Shown here in pieces: positions 1 to 7,404 of a stretch of DNA of 9,535 nucleotides. The translations under genes were made by a program, and so were the position numbers. Each line of letters opens with the position of its first letter. Position 1 is the first letter of the stretch. The notes beneath the pieces are model-generated. The model did not search any database and had not been told where the DNA came from. It saw nothing but the letters and a program-made list of their open reading frames with translations. This DNA is from an uncultured bacterium (GTDB lineage: Bacteria > Patescibacteriota > Minisyncoccia > Phycocordibacterales > CAWITU01), in contig CAJBRS010000033.1 of NCBI GenBank assembly GCA_903958115.1, positions 1 to 9,535 of the forward strand. The letters are read 5' to 3'.

Positions 1-674
1 ATAGAAACCTTGAACTTATTGTCGTAGACGACGGATCAGAAGATCACACTTTTTTAATTGCTCAAAAATATCGTCATGATGATCAGCGAGTCAGAGTACT
101 CCAACAAAAAAATAAGGGGGTTGGCCCTGCTAGAAACTATGGGGTCAAAGAAGCAAAGGGCTCATACATTGCTCTAATAGATGATGATGATTTTTGGGAA
201 GACAAAAATAAAATACAGAAACAAGTTAATTTTCTAGAAGAAAATCCCCAACACGTTTTGATTGGCGGAGCTATGACAAAGATTGTCAATGAAGCTGGAG
301 CATTAAAATATAAATACAACCTTCCAAAATCAGACCGAGAAATTCGAGACACCTTTCTAACCAGGAATTGTTTTGTTACATCAGCCGTGATGTTTCGAAA
401 AGAAACTTTCTTGAAAGTTGGAGGATTTAAAAATATGCACCTAGCAGAAGATTACGACTTATGGCTTCGAATGGGTCTTATTGGATTAATGGCGAACATC
501 GATAGTGTAGCAAACCACCGGGAGAGAAGAGCATCTATTAGCTCTCAGAGAAAATTAGACATGCGCAAAACTGTATTAAGGATCATCAAAAAACAATACG
601 GGAAATACCCAAACTACTGGCGAGGAATCTTAAAAAGTTACGCTCGGATAATCCATTACAAGATTTTCGACTAA
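1..674 (+). CDS. Family 2 (GT-A) glycosyltransferase, 5' end outside window
   Basis: The reading frame is open from base 3 to a TAA at 672-674, giving 223 visible residues. It probably lacks only a couple of dozen N-terminal residues, because it opens directly in the first core strand (RNLELIVVDDGS) of the nucleotide-sugar fold. GT2 landmarks follow in order: NKGVGPARNYG at about residues 37-47, the metal and sugar-nucleotide binding acidic run IDDDDFW at about 59-65, the acceptor-side VGGF segment at about 139, and EDYDLWLRMG at about 149-158. Such enzymes transfer a sugar from a nucleotide donor to a cell-envelope polysaccharide or lipid carrier. Donor and acceptor cannot be read from the sequence. 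No membrane helix is visible in the part present. It is the only plus-strand gene and its last 45 bases overlap the end of murD. It may belong to a surface-polysaccharide cluster left of the window (inference). Confidence 0.9.
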   Translation, partial: RNLELIVVDDGSEDHTFLIAQKYRHDDQRVRVLQQKNKGVGPARNYGVKEAKGSYIALIDDDDFWEDKNKIQKQVNFLEENPQHVLIGGAMTKIVNEAGALKYKYNLPKSDREIRDTFLTRNCFVTSAVMFRKETFLKVGGFKNMHLAEDYDLWLRMGLIGLMANIDSVANHRERRASISSQRKLDMRKTVLRIIKKQYGKYPNYWRGILKSYARIIHYKIFD

Positions 675-2006
675 TTTCAGAAATTGATCTCCCCTATCAT
701 ATTCATTCTTAAATAAGCCGAAAGAGGCAAAAGCTGGACTAAATAGCAAAGTATCGCCACACCTTACAAGCTCCAAAGCTTTTTCGAATGCTTCCTTCAA
801 GGTCTTGACTCTGTGTAATTTAAAATTTTCTTGCTCGACTAACTTTAATTTGGCTGTGCCCGTACCATCCAGAAGCACCACATGCTGACAAAAATTTGGT
901 AGAGCCTTTTCCAATTCTGTCATATCGAGAACCTTATCAGCTCCTCCCATTATCAAAACTATATTTTTTTTACCTTGATCAAGCGCTCGAAGCCCTGCCA
1001 AAGTGGCCTCTGGGGTTGTTGCCGTGGTGTCATTAAATATTTTTACTCCTTGATGAACGGTGACAAATTGTAAGCGCCCATCAACCCCCTTAAAACTTTC
1101 TACAACTTCTTTTATGACATCTAGAGGTATACCGAGAATTTTAGCCACAGACACAGCAAGGGTAACATTCTCTTTGTTATGGCCTCCGGGAATTATTAAA
1201 TTGAAATCAGAGATATCGTCAATAGATGCAATCTTCACTTGGCCTGAAATATTATCTGGATAATGTTCAGTTAAAAATTTTAAAGTTGTTGGTAAGACCA
1301 CAAGATGATCGTCCTTTTTTTGATTCAAAAAAATCTTCGCCTTATCATCAAGATATTTATCTAGATCACCTTTATAATAATTAAGATGATCGTTCATGAA
1401 GTTGGTAAAGACCGAAATATGAGGACTTATTTTTGACTCGCCAAAACCTTGCAATTGCCAAGAATCGAGTTCCATCACTACGACATCTCCCTCTTTCACT
1501 TTATTAATAAGAGGCAGTGTCGCCATCCCCCTTATATTTCCTCCAAGAAATACATTACGAGGACCTCCCATAAAATATCTTTGAATCAGCTGGTATATAA
1601 GAGAAGTTGTTGTTGTCTTGCCTCGTGTACCAGTCACGCCAATTATCATTACCTCTTTTGGAGCAAGTCGCGAAAAAAGAGAAGCATCCATCTCAATAGG
1701 AACACCCTTCTTCCTGGCATGTTCGATAAAGGGAGAATCTAAAGGCACACCAGCAGCCTTCAATATCAAATCCCTATCTTCAAAATCTTTTAGGCGATGT
1801 TCGCCCAAAATAAAAGAAACATTTTTATACCCTTCTAATTGTTTAATGCTTGATTCAAGATCTTTTTCAGTTTTTAGATCAGTTACCAAAACTTCCGCTC
1901 CGGCTTCAGCAAAAAAAATAGCATCACCAATCCCCCTACCCAAAAGCCCAAGGCCCATGATTGTTATTTTTTTACCGGCGAAATTTTCTCTATTATTTGG
2001 TGTCAT
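630..2006 (-). CDS. murD: UDP-N-acetylmuramoyl-L-alanine--D-glutamate ligase MurD
   Basis: This cytoplasmic ATP-dependent Mur ligase adds D-glutamate to UDP-MurNAc-L-Ala in peptidoglycan precursor synthesis. Counting from the ATG at 2006 it has 458 residues, normal for the family. It has an N-terminal Rossmann-like part (MGLGLLGRGIG), the ATP loop GVTGTRGKTTTT at about 123-134, FLGGNIRG, a MELDSWQL segment equivalent to the usual ELSSFQL, FNDTTATTPEAT, the MGGADK motif, and the C-terminal SPAFASFGLF...YDRG signature. The arginine in the ATP loop stands where asparagine is commoner. A TTG six codons upstream (2024) is in frame, but the ATG is preferred. The gene starts 14 nt inside the end of the VirD4-like ATPase gene, so the two are probably cotranscribed and perhaps translationally coupled. 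No Shine-Dalgarno sequence precedes it. Its 3' end overlaps the convergent glycosyltransferase by 45 bp. Confidence 0.93.
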   Translation of the reverse strand: MTPNNRENFAGKKITIMGLGLLGRGIGDAIFFAEAGAEVLVTDLKTEKDLESSIKQLEGYKNVSFILGEHRLKDFEDRDLILKAAGVPLDSPFIEHARKKGVPIEMDASLFSRLAPKEVMIIGVTGTRGKTTTTSLIYQLIQRYFMGGPRNVFLGGNIRGMATLPLINKVKEGDVVVMELDSWQLQGFGESKISPHISVFTNFMNDHLNYYKGDLDKYLDDKAKIFLNQKKDDHLVVLPTTLKFLTEHYPDNISGQVKIASIDDISDFNLIIPGGHNKENVTLAVSVAKILGIPLDVIKEVVESFKGVDGRLQFVTVHQGVKIFNDTTATTPEATLAGLRALDQGKKNIVLIMGGADKVLDMTELEKALPNFCQHVVLLDGTGTAKLKLVEQENFKLHRVKTLKEAFEKALELVRCGDTLLFSPAFASFGLFKNEYDRGDQFLKLVENLVMDYPSVTF

Positions 2007-3909
2007 TCGTCTGTTCAGGATCAACGTGTAGTAATTTTCTCAAAACCTCCTCTGGCACCTCTTTTGGTTTAGCTGGATTTTCAACAGGCTTAACAGTGGC
2101 AGGTTGCTCGACAGATACGGGAGCTGACTGTTGAACAGGAGCAGGATTTTCTTTCTTGGGCTGGTTATCTTTCAGAACCCCAAGAAGAGCACTTCTCAAA
2201 TCAGCTATATTCTGAGGAGAAGGAGTTTTCTTTGTCATCACTGGTTCTGGCTTTGGTTTTAAATAATCAAGAGACATGGCTTTGCGGAGTTCAGTCTCTT
2301 TATTTTGTCTTTCTACAGCTTGCTGTTTTGATGGCTCTGGCGTGGTAGTAGAAGTCACCGCTGATCGTTGATAGTGAGTGTTGTTACTTTGCGCTGGTTG
2401 AGGTGATGATTGCGAAGATTTTGGTTCTGGTGAGCGTTGCTCAAATCGGCGCGCAACAGGACGTTCTGTAGCACGAACAGGGGCAGGTGAAACAGTAGGT
2501 GCGGGAGCACGATCAAGAGGACGTGGTGTGTCGCGATTTTCCCGAGGCGGGAAACGGCGCTCAGACGCCCCTTCACGCTGAAAAGAAGATTGCCCTCCAG
2601 AAACCGGTGCATCTGGTTTTATCGGCATATGCCAATTCTTAATTTCCTCTTCTACATGAGTCCTGGTCTGTGCGTAAGTCTTTCTAGAAGATTCAATGAT
2701 TTCATTCATAAACGTCACAGCATCCTTTTTAATTGGAGGAAGTGTTGTGGCCGAAAATGGAGGAGAACTCACTCCATCAATCATCAATTTTATGTAAAAC
2801 TGGTATAGACCGAGATTCACCAAGTCTTCTGCCAAAAAGGTTGGGGAAAATTCTTTCTCTAAAAATTCAGCATCGTAAGCACCCACTCGAAAAGTAATCA
2901 TTGTACCGACGTTTCCGAAAACAGCAGGTCTTACCTCTTCAGACATTTGCTCTATATACTGATGAGCCACAGTCAAATCAAGCTTATATTTTCGAGCCTC
3001 TGAAAGGATGTCAGCAAAAGATTCGTTAGCGAAGTTTTGAAACTCGTCCACGTAAAGATAAAAGTGAGGACGAGTTTTCATTTCTTCATCTTGTAAGTCA
3101 GCTCGAGACATGGCGGCCAAATAAATCTTTGTGATGAGCATACTTCCAAGAAGATTGGCGTTTGATTCCCCTACTCGCCCTTTAGACAAGTTAATGATCA
3201 TGATCTTCCTCTCGTCCATCAATGTACGAATATCGAAGGTTGATTTTGGTTGACCGATAATATTTCGAACCAATGGATTAGAAACGAACTGACCAATCTT
3301 GTTTTGAATAGCCGCACCAGCTTCCTGCATGTAGCGATCTCCATACTTAGCAAACTCATCAATCCAGAAAGATTTTACTGATGGGTCAGTGATATTATCG
3401 ACAACTTTTTTGCGGTAATCTTTGTCGGCTAGCATTCTGTTAACGCCAATAAGAGTGGAGTCCGGATATTCAAGTAGCGCCAACAAAATATTATTTAAAA
3501 TATATTCCATTCGAGCAGACCAAGCGTCAACCCAAATCTTTTTGAAGGCACTCATCAAACCGTTGGCTACCAAGTGACGTTTATCAGGACCAACATCTTC
3601 CATCACATTGAAAGAAATTGGGTAGTCCATGTCGAAGGGTGCAAAGTAAAGAACATCTTTAATACGACTCTCTGGGACATACTCCAGCAACAGATCAGCT
3701 GATTTACCGTGAGGATCAACGAATGCAATACCTTCGCCATTTTTAATATCTTGTACAGCCATGTTTTCAAGCAAGGTAGACTTTCCCATACCTGTTTTTC
3801 CAATAACATACATGTGACGAGAACGATCTTTTCGTTTAATACCAAAAGGCACTCGCTTATTACGCGAATCAGTTTCGGCAAAATATGTCACTAAATTTTC
3901 ATCGTGCAT
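1993..3909 (-). CDS. VirD4/TraG-like type IV secretion ATPase with disordered proline-rich tail
   Basis: This is a 638-residue P-loop ATPase of the VirD4/TraG/TraD coupling-protein superfamily. Walker A is GKTGMGKST at residues 37-45, VDPHGK follows at about 64-69, Walker B is YLYVDEFQNF at about 284-293, and a conserved AHQY lies at 315-318. The fold ends near residue 430. The remaining ~200 residues are rich in Pro, Gln, Ser, Lys and Glu and are probably disordered, with an ordered-looking stretch near the C-terminus. Classical coupling proteins carry N-terminal membrane helices and pump DNA or protein; this one has none and begins almost at the nucleotide-binding domain, a form I recognise from CPR genomes. 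Its real substrate is unknown. It lies 3 nt downstream of a small two-helix membrane protein gene in the same frame, which may supply the missing anchor (inference). No clear Shine-Dalgarno sequence precedes the ATG. Confidence 0.88.
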   Translation of the reverse strand: MHDENLVTYFAETDSRNKRVPFGIKRKDRSRHMYVIGKTGMGKSTLLENMAVQDIKNGEGIAFVDPHGKSADLLLEYVPESRIKDVLYFAPFDMDYPISFNVMEDVGPDKRHLVANGLMSAFKKIWVDAWSARMEYILNNILLALLEYPDSTLIGVNRMLADKDYRKKVVDNITDPSVKSFWIDEFAKYGDRYMQEAGAAIQNKIGQFVSNPLVRNIIGQPKSTFDIRTLMDERKIMIINLSKGRVGESNANLLGSMLITKIYLAAMSRADLQDEEMKTRPHFYLYVDEFQNFANESFADILSEARKYKLDLTVAHQYIEQMSEEVRPAVFGNVGTMITFRVGAYDAEFLEKEFSPTFLAEDLVNLGLYQFYIKLMIDGVSSPPFSATTLPPIKKDAVTFMNEIIESSRKTYAQTRTHVEEEIKNWHMPIKPDAPVSGGQSSFQREGASERRFPPRENRDTPRPLDRAPAPTVSPAPVRATERPVARRFEQRSPEPKSSQSSPQPAQSNNTHYQRSAVTSTTTPEPSKQQAVERQNKETELRKAMSLDYLKPKPEPVMTKKTPSPQNIADLRSALLGVLKDNQPKKENPAPVQQSAPVSVEQPATVKPVENPAKPKEVPEEVLRKLLHVDPEQTNDTK

Positions 3910-3912
3910 GTT

Positions 3913-4137
3913 TTAAAAGGTCTCTTTGTTTTCGACAAAAGTACTACTGTGTGAAGATGGGTTTTTAGGAAAAATATGGAATCCTCCAAGATGTTCTCTA
4001 TACAAGTTAACTGCGATAATTAAACAGACCATCCCTGCCAAAATCGTGGCTAAGTCTCGCCAAGACGAGGGGAAACCGGTAAATTGGATTAAAACGACAA
4101 GAGCAGAGGCGATAATTAGCCCTGTGTATTTATTCAT
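3913..4137 (-). CDS. Small membrane protein with two predicted helices, possible anchor for the VirD4-like ATPase
   Basis: I do not recognise the family of this 74-residue protein. Two hydrophobic stretches at about residues 7-24 and 29-46 are joined by a short polar turn (PSSWRD). A hydrophilic tail rich in Ser, Asn and Lys/Glu follows, so a helical hairpin in the cytoplasmic membrane is likely. The gene is supported by a promoter placed exactly at its start and by its position: its TAA stop is followed by one codon (AAC) and then the ATG of the ATPase, all in one frame. The arrangement of two helices followed by an ATPase matches the domain order of classical VirD4 proteins, so it may be a separate membrane subunit of that ATPase. 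Function is inferred from context only. Confidence 0.7.
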   Translation of the reverse strand: MNKYTGLIIASALVVLIQFTGFPSSWRDLATILAGMVCLIIAVNLYREHLGGFHIFPKNPSSHSSTFVENKETF

Positions 4138-4172
4138 AGCAAAATTATACCATTAGGCACCCACCATGACAA
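4135..4172 (-). promoter_or_regulatory. Strong promoter giving a predicted leaderless mRNA for the membrane protein/ATPase/murD unit
   Basis: On the minus strand a -35 box TTGTCA (4172-4167) is followed by exactly 17 nt and a perfect -10 box TATAAT (4149-4144) preceded by TGG, which is an extended -10. Only six bases separate the -10 box from the ATG at 4137, so transcription should begin at or within a base of the start codon. The -35 box and spacer lie in the last codons and stop of rsmI. This separates the downstream three-gene unit from the mpl-rsmI unit. Confidence 0.75.
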
Positions 4173-4830
4173 CGAATTCTCCTTTAACCTTCGATGGATT
4201 AGATAAAAAATAATCTTGTACGTCTTTGGGTGTGCCGGAAATTACTTCCTCAAAAATTTTAGTTATTTCTCTAGCAATAACAATCCGGCGATCTGGGAAA
4301 ATAGAAATCATCTTTTCGAGAGCCTTTAGAATTCGATGTGGAGATTCATAGAAAACGACGACTCTTTTTGATTCAGCGATCTCTTTAAATAAAGTTTCCC
4401 TCCCCTTCTTGTGTGGCAAAAATCCAAGAAAAGTAAACTCGTCAGAAGATAGACCGGAAATTGACAGGGCCGATACCAGAGCGCTCGGACCCGGCACAGC
4501 AACAATCTTTAATGATTCACCAAAATGCTCGCGTAATTTAGAAACCAACAAACTACCAGGATCAGATATCGTCGGTGTACCAGCGTCAGATACCAAGGCA
4601 AGTGTCTTGTCATCCTCGATCATTTCGATAATTTTATCTATCTTTTGAATTTTACTATGAGCATGATAGCTCATAGTGGAAGTTTTTATTTCGTATTTTG
4701 CCAGAAGTTTGCCTGTCACTCGAGTATCTTCACACAGCACCAAATCAACCTCCTTGAAGAGACGTAGCGCTCTCAGAGTAATATCCTCGAGATTCCCTAT
4801 TGGAGTAGCTATAACGTAAAAAGTCTTCAT
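4153..4830 (-). CDS. rsmI: 16S rRNA (cytidine-1402-2'-O)-methyltransferase RsmI
   Basis: This SAM-dependent tetrapyrrole-methylase-fold enzyme 2'-O-methylates C1402 of 16S rRNA, next to the ribosomal P site, tuning decoding fidelity. The family signatures are all present: ATPIGNLEDITLRAL at about 9-23, CEDTR at about 33-37, SDAGTPTISDPG at about 81-92, VPGPSA at about 113-118, and FLGFLPHKKGR near 134-144. It has 225 residues and stops right after the final strand (GEFVVMVGA). Longer family members have about 280 residues, so the C-terminal extension is missing. The start overlaps the mpl stop by four bases (ATGA), indicating a shared message and coupled translation; no Shine-Dalgarno sequence precedes it. 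Its target base is encoded at the right edge of this same window, a few nucleotides from an intron junction. Confidence 0.93.
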   Translation of the reverse strand: MKTFYVIATPIGNLEDITLRALRLFKEVDLVLCEDTRVTGKLLAKYEIKTSTMSYHAHSKIQKIDKIIEMIEDDKTLALVSDAGTPTISDPGSLLVSKLREHFGESLKIVAVPGPSALVSALSISGLSSDEFTFLGFLPHKKGRETLFKEIAESKRVVVFYESPHRILKALEKMISIFPDRRIVIAREITKIFEEVISGTPKDVQDYFLSNPSKVKGEFVVMVGA

Positions 4831-6311
4831 AAAGATTTAAGTAGTTTCTGATGGATGCCACCAAAAGACCCATTAGACATTATGAGCACTATATCACCTT
4901 TTTTAATATTTAATAGAGCTGACTCAAGAAGACTCTCTGCATCGTCAAAAACAAAAGCTTTTGGACCACGCGCAGAAATAACCTCCACCATCTTTGAGGT
5001 GTCGATAAAATCTTCACGCCTATCGTTGTGTCGAAACGGAGGAACAGAAAGGTAAACTTCATCTGCCCCATCAAAAGCCTTACTGTACTCTTCTTCGAAA
5101 ATTTTTCGACGACTGGTATTAGAACGTGGCTCAAAAAACACAACAAGTCTCCTACCAGCAAACTTATCTTTGATAGCTTTGATTGTCTCTCTGACTGCCG
5201 TCGGGTGATGTGCAAAATCATCGACAACAGTAACCCCTTTTACTTCTCCGACAATCTCCTGACGTCGTTTCATTCCTTTAAAAGTCTTTAATCCTTCTCT
5301 GAGAGACTCTGGTGATATACCCTCAGCAATAGCCATACCACAAACAGCAAGGGTGTTTAGTAAATTATGATTGCCATGAAGAGTGACAAAAAAAGCCCCT
5401 ATGTCTTCATCTTTTATATGTAATCTAAATTCCTGGCCTTCCGATGAAACCTTCACATCCCTAGCAGTAACATCATTTACTCCTTCTAAACCATAATATA
5501 TCACCGGAGATTTTGCTGAAGATCCTAATTCTCTAAGCCTAATATCATCACCGTACAAGAACAAGGAACCATCTGAAGGAAGACTTTCAACAAAAAAAGA
5601 AAATGCCTGAATATAGTCAGTCATATCATGATATATATCAGCGTGATCAAACTCTAGAGAAGTAATAATTGCACTAGCTGGAGAATAATGAAGAAACTTT
5701 GGAGACTTATCAAAGTAGGCCGTATCGTATTCATCTCCCTCAATAATAAAATGTTTGCCTTTTCCTAGATGGAAACTCTCTTCATAATTTTGCATAACAC
5801 CACCCACAAGATAGCTAGGACTAAAAGAGGCAAAAGAAAAAACATGCGCTAAAAGACCGGTGGTAGTTGTCTTGCCATGGGTACCGGCCACCACTATTGA
5901 TCGCCGACCATCAATGAAAAAAATTTTAATGGCCTCAGGAAGAGACAGCACCGGCAAACGATTATCTCGGGCAAAAGCTGCCTCAGGATTATCTACGCGA
6001 CAAGTATTTCCGATGATTATTAAATCAGCCCCAGACAAGTGGGATTCTTTATATCCCTCTTTAAATTCAATTCCCAATCGAGCAATCATGGTGCTCATCG
6101 GAGGATAACACCCCTCGTCTGATCCACTCACTCTATACCCAGATTCCCTCAAGAGGCCAGCCAAGGATCCCATAGCCGTACCACAAATCCCGACGAGATG
6201 AATGTGCTTGATTTGCTTTAAATCAGGAATCTCTACTCGGTCAAAAACCCTCTTATCTTTATCTAAAAAAGATTCTAATTTTCTCTGATAATACTCTTTC
6301 GCTGAAGGCAT
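4827..6311 (-). CDS. mpl: Mpl-type Mur ligase (UDP-MurNAc:L-Ala-gamma-D-Glu-meso-DAP ligase)
   Basis: This 494-residue Mur ligase matches E. coli Mpl more closely than MurC along its length. Key segments are LVGICGTAMGSLAGLL at about 39-54, SDEGCYPPMSTM at about 64-75 (YPPMST is typical of Mpl), the ATP loop AGTHGKTTTTG at 142-152, EGDEYDTAYFDKSPKF at about 191-206, LEFDHADIYHD at about 219-229, DDFAHHPTA, EPRSNT, and the C-terminal MSNGSFGGIHQKLL. Mpl re-attaches the recycled murein tripeptide to UDP-MurNAc. In a reduced genome the enzyme could also act in place of MurC, but no MurC is visible here to test this. About 35 extra residues precede the first strand. The gene follows the unknown 84-residue gene by 9 nt and overlaps rsmI by ATGA. 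A GAGGG about 16 nt upstream of the ATG is too distant to be a normal ribosome site. Confidence 0.88.
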   Translation of the reverse strand: MPSAKEYYQRKLESFLDKDKRVFDRVEIPDLKQIKHIHLVGICGTAMGSLAGLLRESGYRVSGSDEGCYPPMSTMIARLGIEFKEGYKESHLSGADLIIIGNTCRVDNPEAAFARDNRLPVLSLPEAIKIFFIDGRRSIVVAGTHGKTTTTGLLAHVFSFASFSPSYLVGGVMQNYEESFHLGKGKHFIIEGDEYDTAYFDKSPKFLHYSPASAIITSLEFDHADIYHDMTDYIQAFSFFVESLPSDGSLFLYGDDIRLRELGSSAKSPVIYYGLEGVNDVTARDVKVSSEGQEFRLHIKDEDIGAFFVTLHGNHNLLNTLAVCGMAIAEGISPESLREGLKTFKGMKRRQEIVGEVKGVTVVDDFAHHPTAVRETIKAIKDKFAGRRLVVFFEPRSNTSRRKIFEEEYSKAFDGADEVYLSVPPFRHNDRREDFIDTSKMVEVISARGPKAFVFDDAESLLESALLNIKKGDIVLIMSNGSFGGIHQKLLKSL

Positions 6312-6320
6312 ACTTATAAA

Positions 6321-6575
6321 TTATTTACCCTCTTGAATAAGCGATTTTACTTTTATGATTTCTTCGAAAAGTTGTCTGAGTTTTGACACATCTTCATCTG
6401 AGATAGAGCTATCATAGGTGATCTTTACTAATTTATTTAAAAATAAATGGTATATGTCATTAAAATATGTCTCTAGGAGAACCCCTTGATCGGCGCCAGG
6501 ACTACCTACCTCCCCCTCTCTGAAAAAATAACTGTTGATTGGAATATTTTTATATTCGCGAACTAATGTCTTCAT
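6321..6575 (-). CDS. Hypothetical 84-residue soluble protein between radC and mpl
   Basis: I do not recognise this family. The protein is soluble, with no signal peptide or membrane segment. A strand-rich N-terminus (VREYKNIPINSYFF) is followed by a Gly/Pro turn and a mainly helical second half ending in a charged helix (EEIIKVKSLIQEGK). The case for a real gene is its tight packing: it starts 4 nt after the radC stop and ends 9 nt before the mpl ATG, on the same strand, with no competing frame. It is probably part of the radC-mpl-rsmI transcript. No Shine-Dalgarno sequence precedes its ATG. Confidence 0.7.
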   Translation of the reverse strand: MKTLVREYKNIPINSYFFREGEVGSPGADQGVLLETYFNDIYHLFLNKLVKITYDSSISDEDVSKLRQLFEEIIKVKSLIQEGK

Positions 6576-6579
6576 TTGT

Positions 6580-7359
6580 TTAATTTAAATAATCTATATC
6601 TATGCTAATAAATTGATCTTTACCTATAATAACGTGGTCGAGAAGATTTATACCGATGATTTTCCCTACGGCCACCAACTGCTTAGTGATCTCGACATCG
6701 GCTTCGCTTGGCTCCAAGATACCCGAAGGATGATTGTGAGCTAATATCACGGCCGCTGCACCATACTCTATTGCTGGTTTAAAAACCTCCCTAGGGTGGA
6801 TAAGATTAGAATTAACTGTGCCTATTGAAATTACTTCATCGTGAATTACCTTATGATGACTATTCAAATAAATTCCACGCAGATGTTCTTTCGGCAAATT
6901 CTGCATATCTCTCAGATACTCAAAAACATCTTCTGCTGTTCGAACAGTAGCTCTATTAATACCGTCTTTATCAAAAAATCTCCTACCAAGTTCGGCACAA
7001 GCCACTATCTGAGCAGCTTTTAATTCTGGTATATCAAGATCCTTTGCGATCTTTCCAGCATCGGTTTGGCTAATTAATGCTTTCTCCCCATAGTCTTTTA
7101 AGACTCGGCTGGCCATCTCCAATACACCCTCTTTCACACTCCCTGTGTTAAAAATTATAGCCAAAAGCTCGGCCGTAGATAAAATAGCTGGACCTTCTTT
7201 GACCAATCTTTCTCTTGGCTTGTCCTCGCTAGGTAAATCTCTTATTTTAAGTACATACTTTCTAATATCCCCTTTTTTAGAAGATTGGCCGAATTTAGAT
7301 AAATCAACATCTAATAGCAGATCGTTATCTTTTAAAACATATGGATTTATAGTTTTCAT
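6580..7359 (-). CDS. radC: RadC-family JAB/MPN domain protein
   Basis: The protein has 259 residues from the ATG at 7359. After a roughly 35-residue N-terminal segment comes the helix-hairpin-helix region (LPSEDKPRERL, LSTAELLAIIF, LKAAQIVACAELGRR). Then comes a JAB1/MPN metalloprotease-like domain with an intact metal site, AHNHPSG at about 207-213 followed by S and D at about 218 and 221. RadC proteins were once linked to DNA repair, but that role is not supported by later work and the substrate is unknown. An in-frame TTG at 7398 would add 13 residues. I reject it because a perfect -10 box sits 7 nt before the ATG, so the message should start at the ATG itself. It heads the run radC, unknown, mpl, rsmI. 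Confidence 0.9.
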   Translation of the reverse strand: MKTINPYVLKDNDLLLDVDLSKFGQSSKKGDIRKYVLKIRDLPSEDKPRERLVKEGPAILSTAELLAIIFNTGSVKEGVLEMASRVLKDYGEKALISQTDAGKIAKDLDIPELKAAQIVACAELGRRFFDKDGINRATVRTAEDVFEYLRDMQNLPKEHLRGIYLNSHHKVIHDEVISIGTVNSNLIHPREVFKPAIEYGAAAVILAHNHPSGILEPSEADVEITKQLVAVGKIIGINLLDHVIIGKDQFISIDIDYLN

Positions 7360-7388
7360 ACAGTGAATTATATCACTTTCATATGAAA
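7360..7388 (-). promoter_or_regulatory. radC promoter with extended -10 and overlapping palindrome, predicted leaderless start
   Basis: On the minus strand TATAAT (7372-7367) is preceded by TGA, forming an extended -10 box, and lies 7 nt before the radC ATG at 7359. Initiation is therefore predicted at or next to the start codon. The -35 region is weak (TTGAGC, about 20 nt upstream), consistent with reliance on the extended -10. A perfect 12-base palindrome, TTTCATATGAAA (7377-7388), lies between the two boxes where a repressor could bind. In DNA this AT-rich it could also be chance. Confidence 0.55.
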
Positions 7389-7404
7389 TTTCGCTCAAGA
7401 AAAT

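Noticed and set aside
2007..2024. TTG start for MurD six codons upstream
   Set aside because: An ATG is available at 2006 in the same frame, and family length does not need the extra residues.
1060..2031. Plus-strand open frames opposite murD, and similar ones opposite pyk, rsmI and mpl
   Set aside because: They are antisense shadows of well-conserved enzymes and show no recognisable motifs.
7360..7398. TTG start for RadC giving 13 extra residues
   Set aside because: The -10 box of the radC promoter lies inside this extension, so the message should not contain it.
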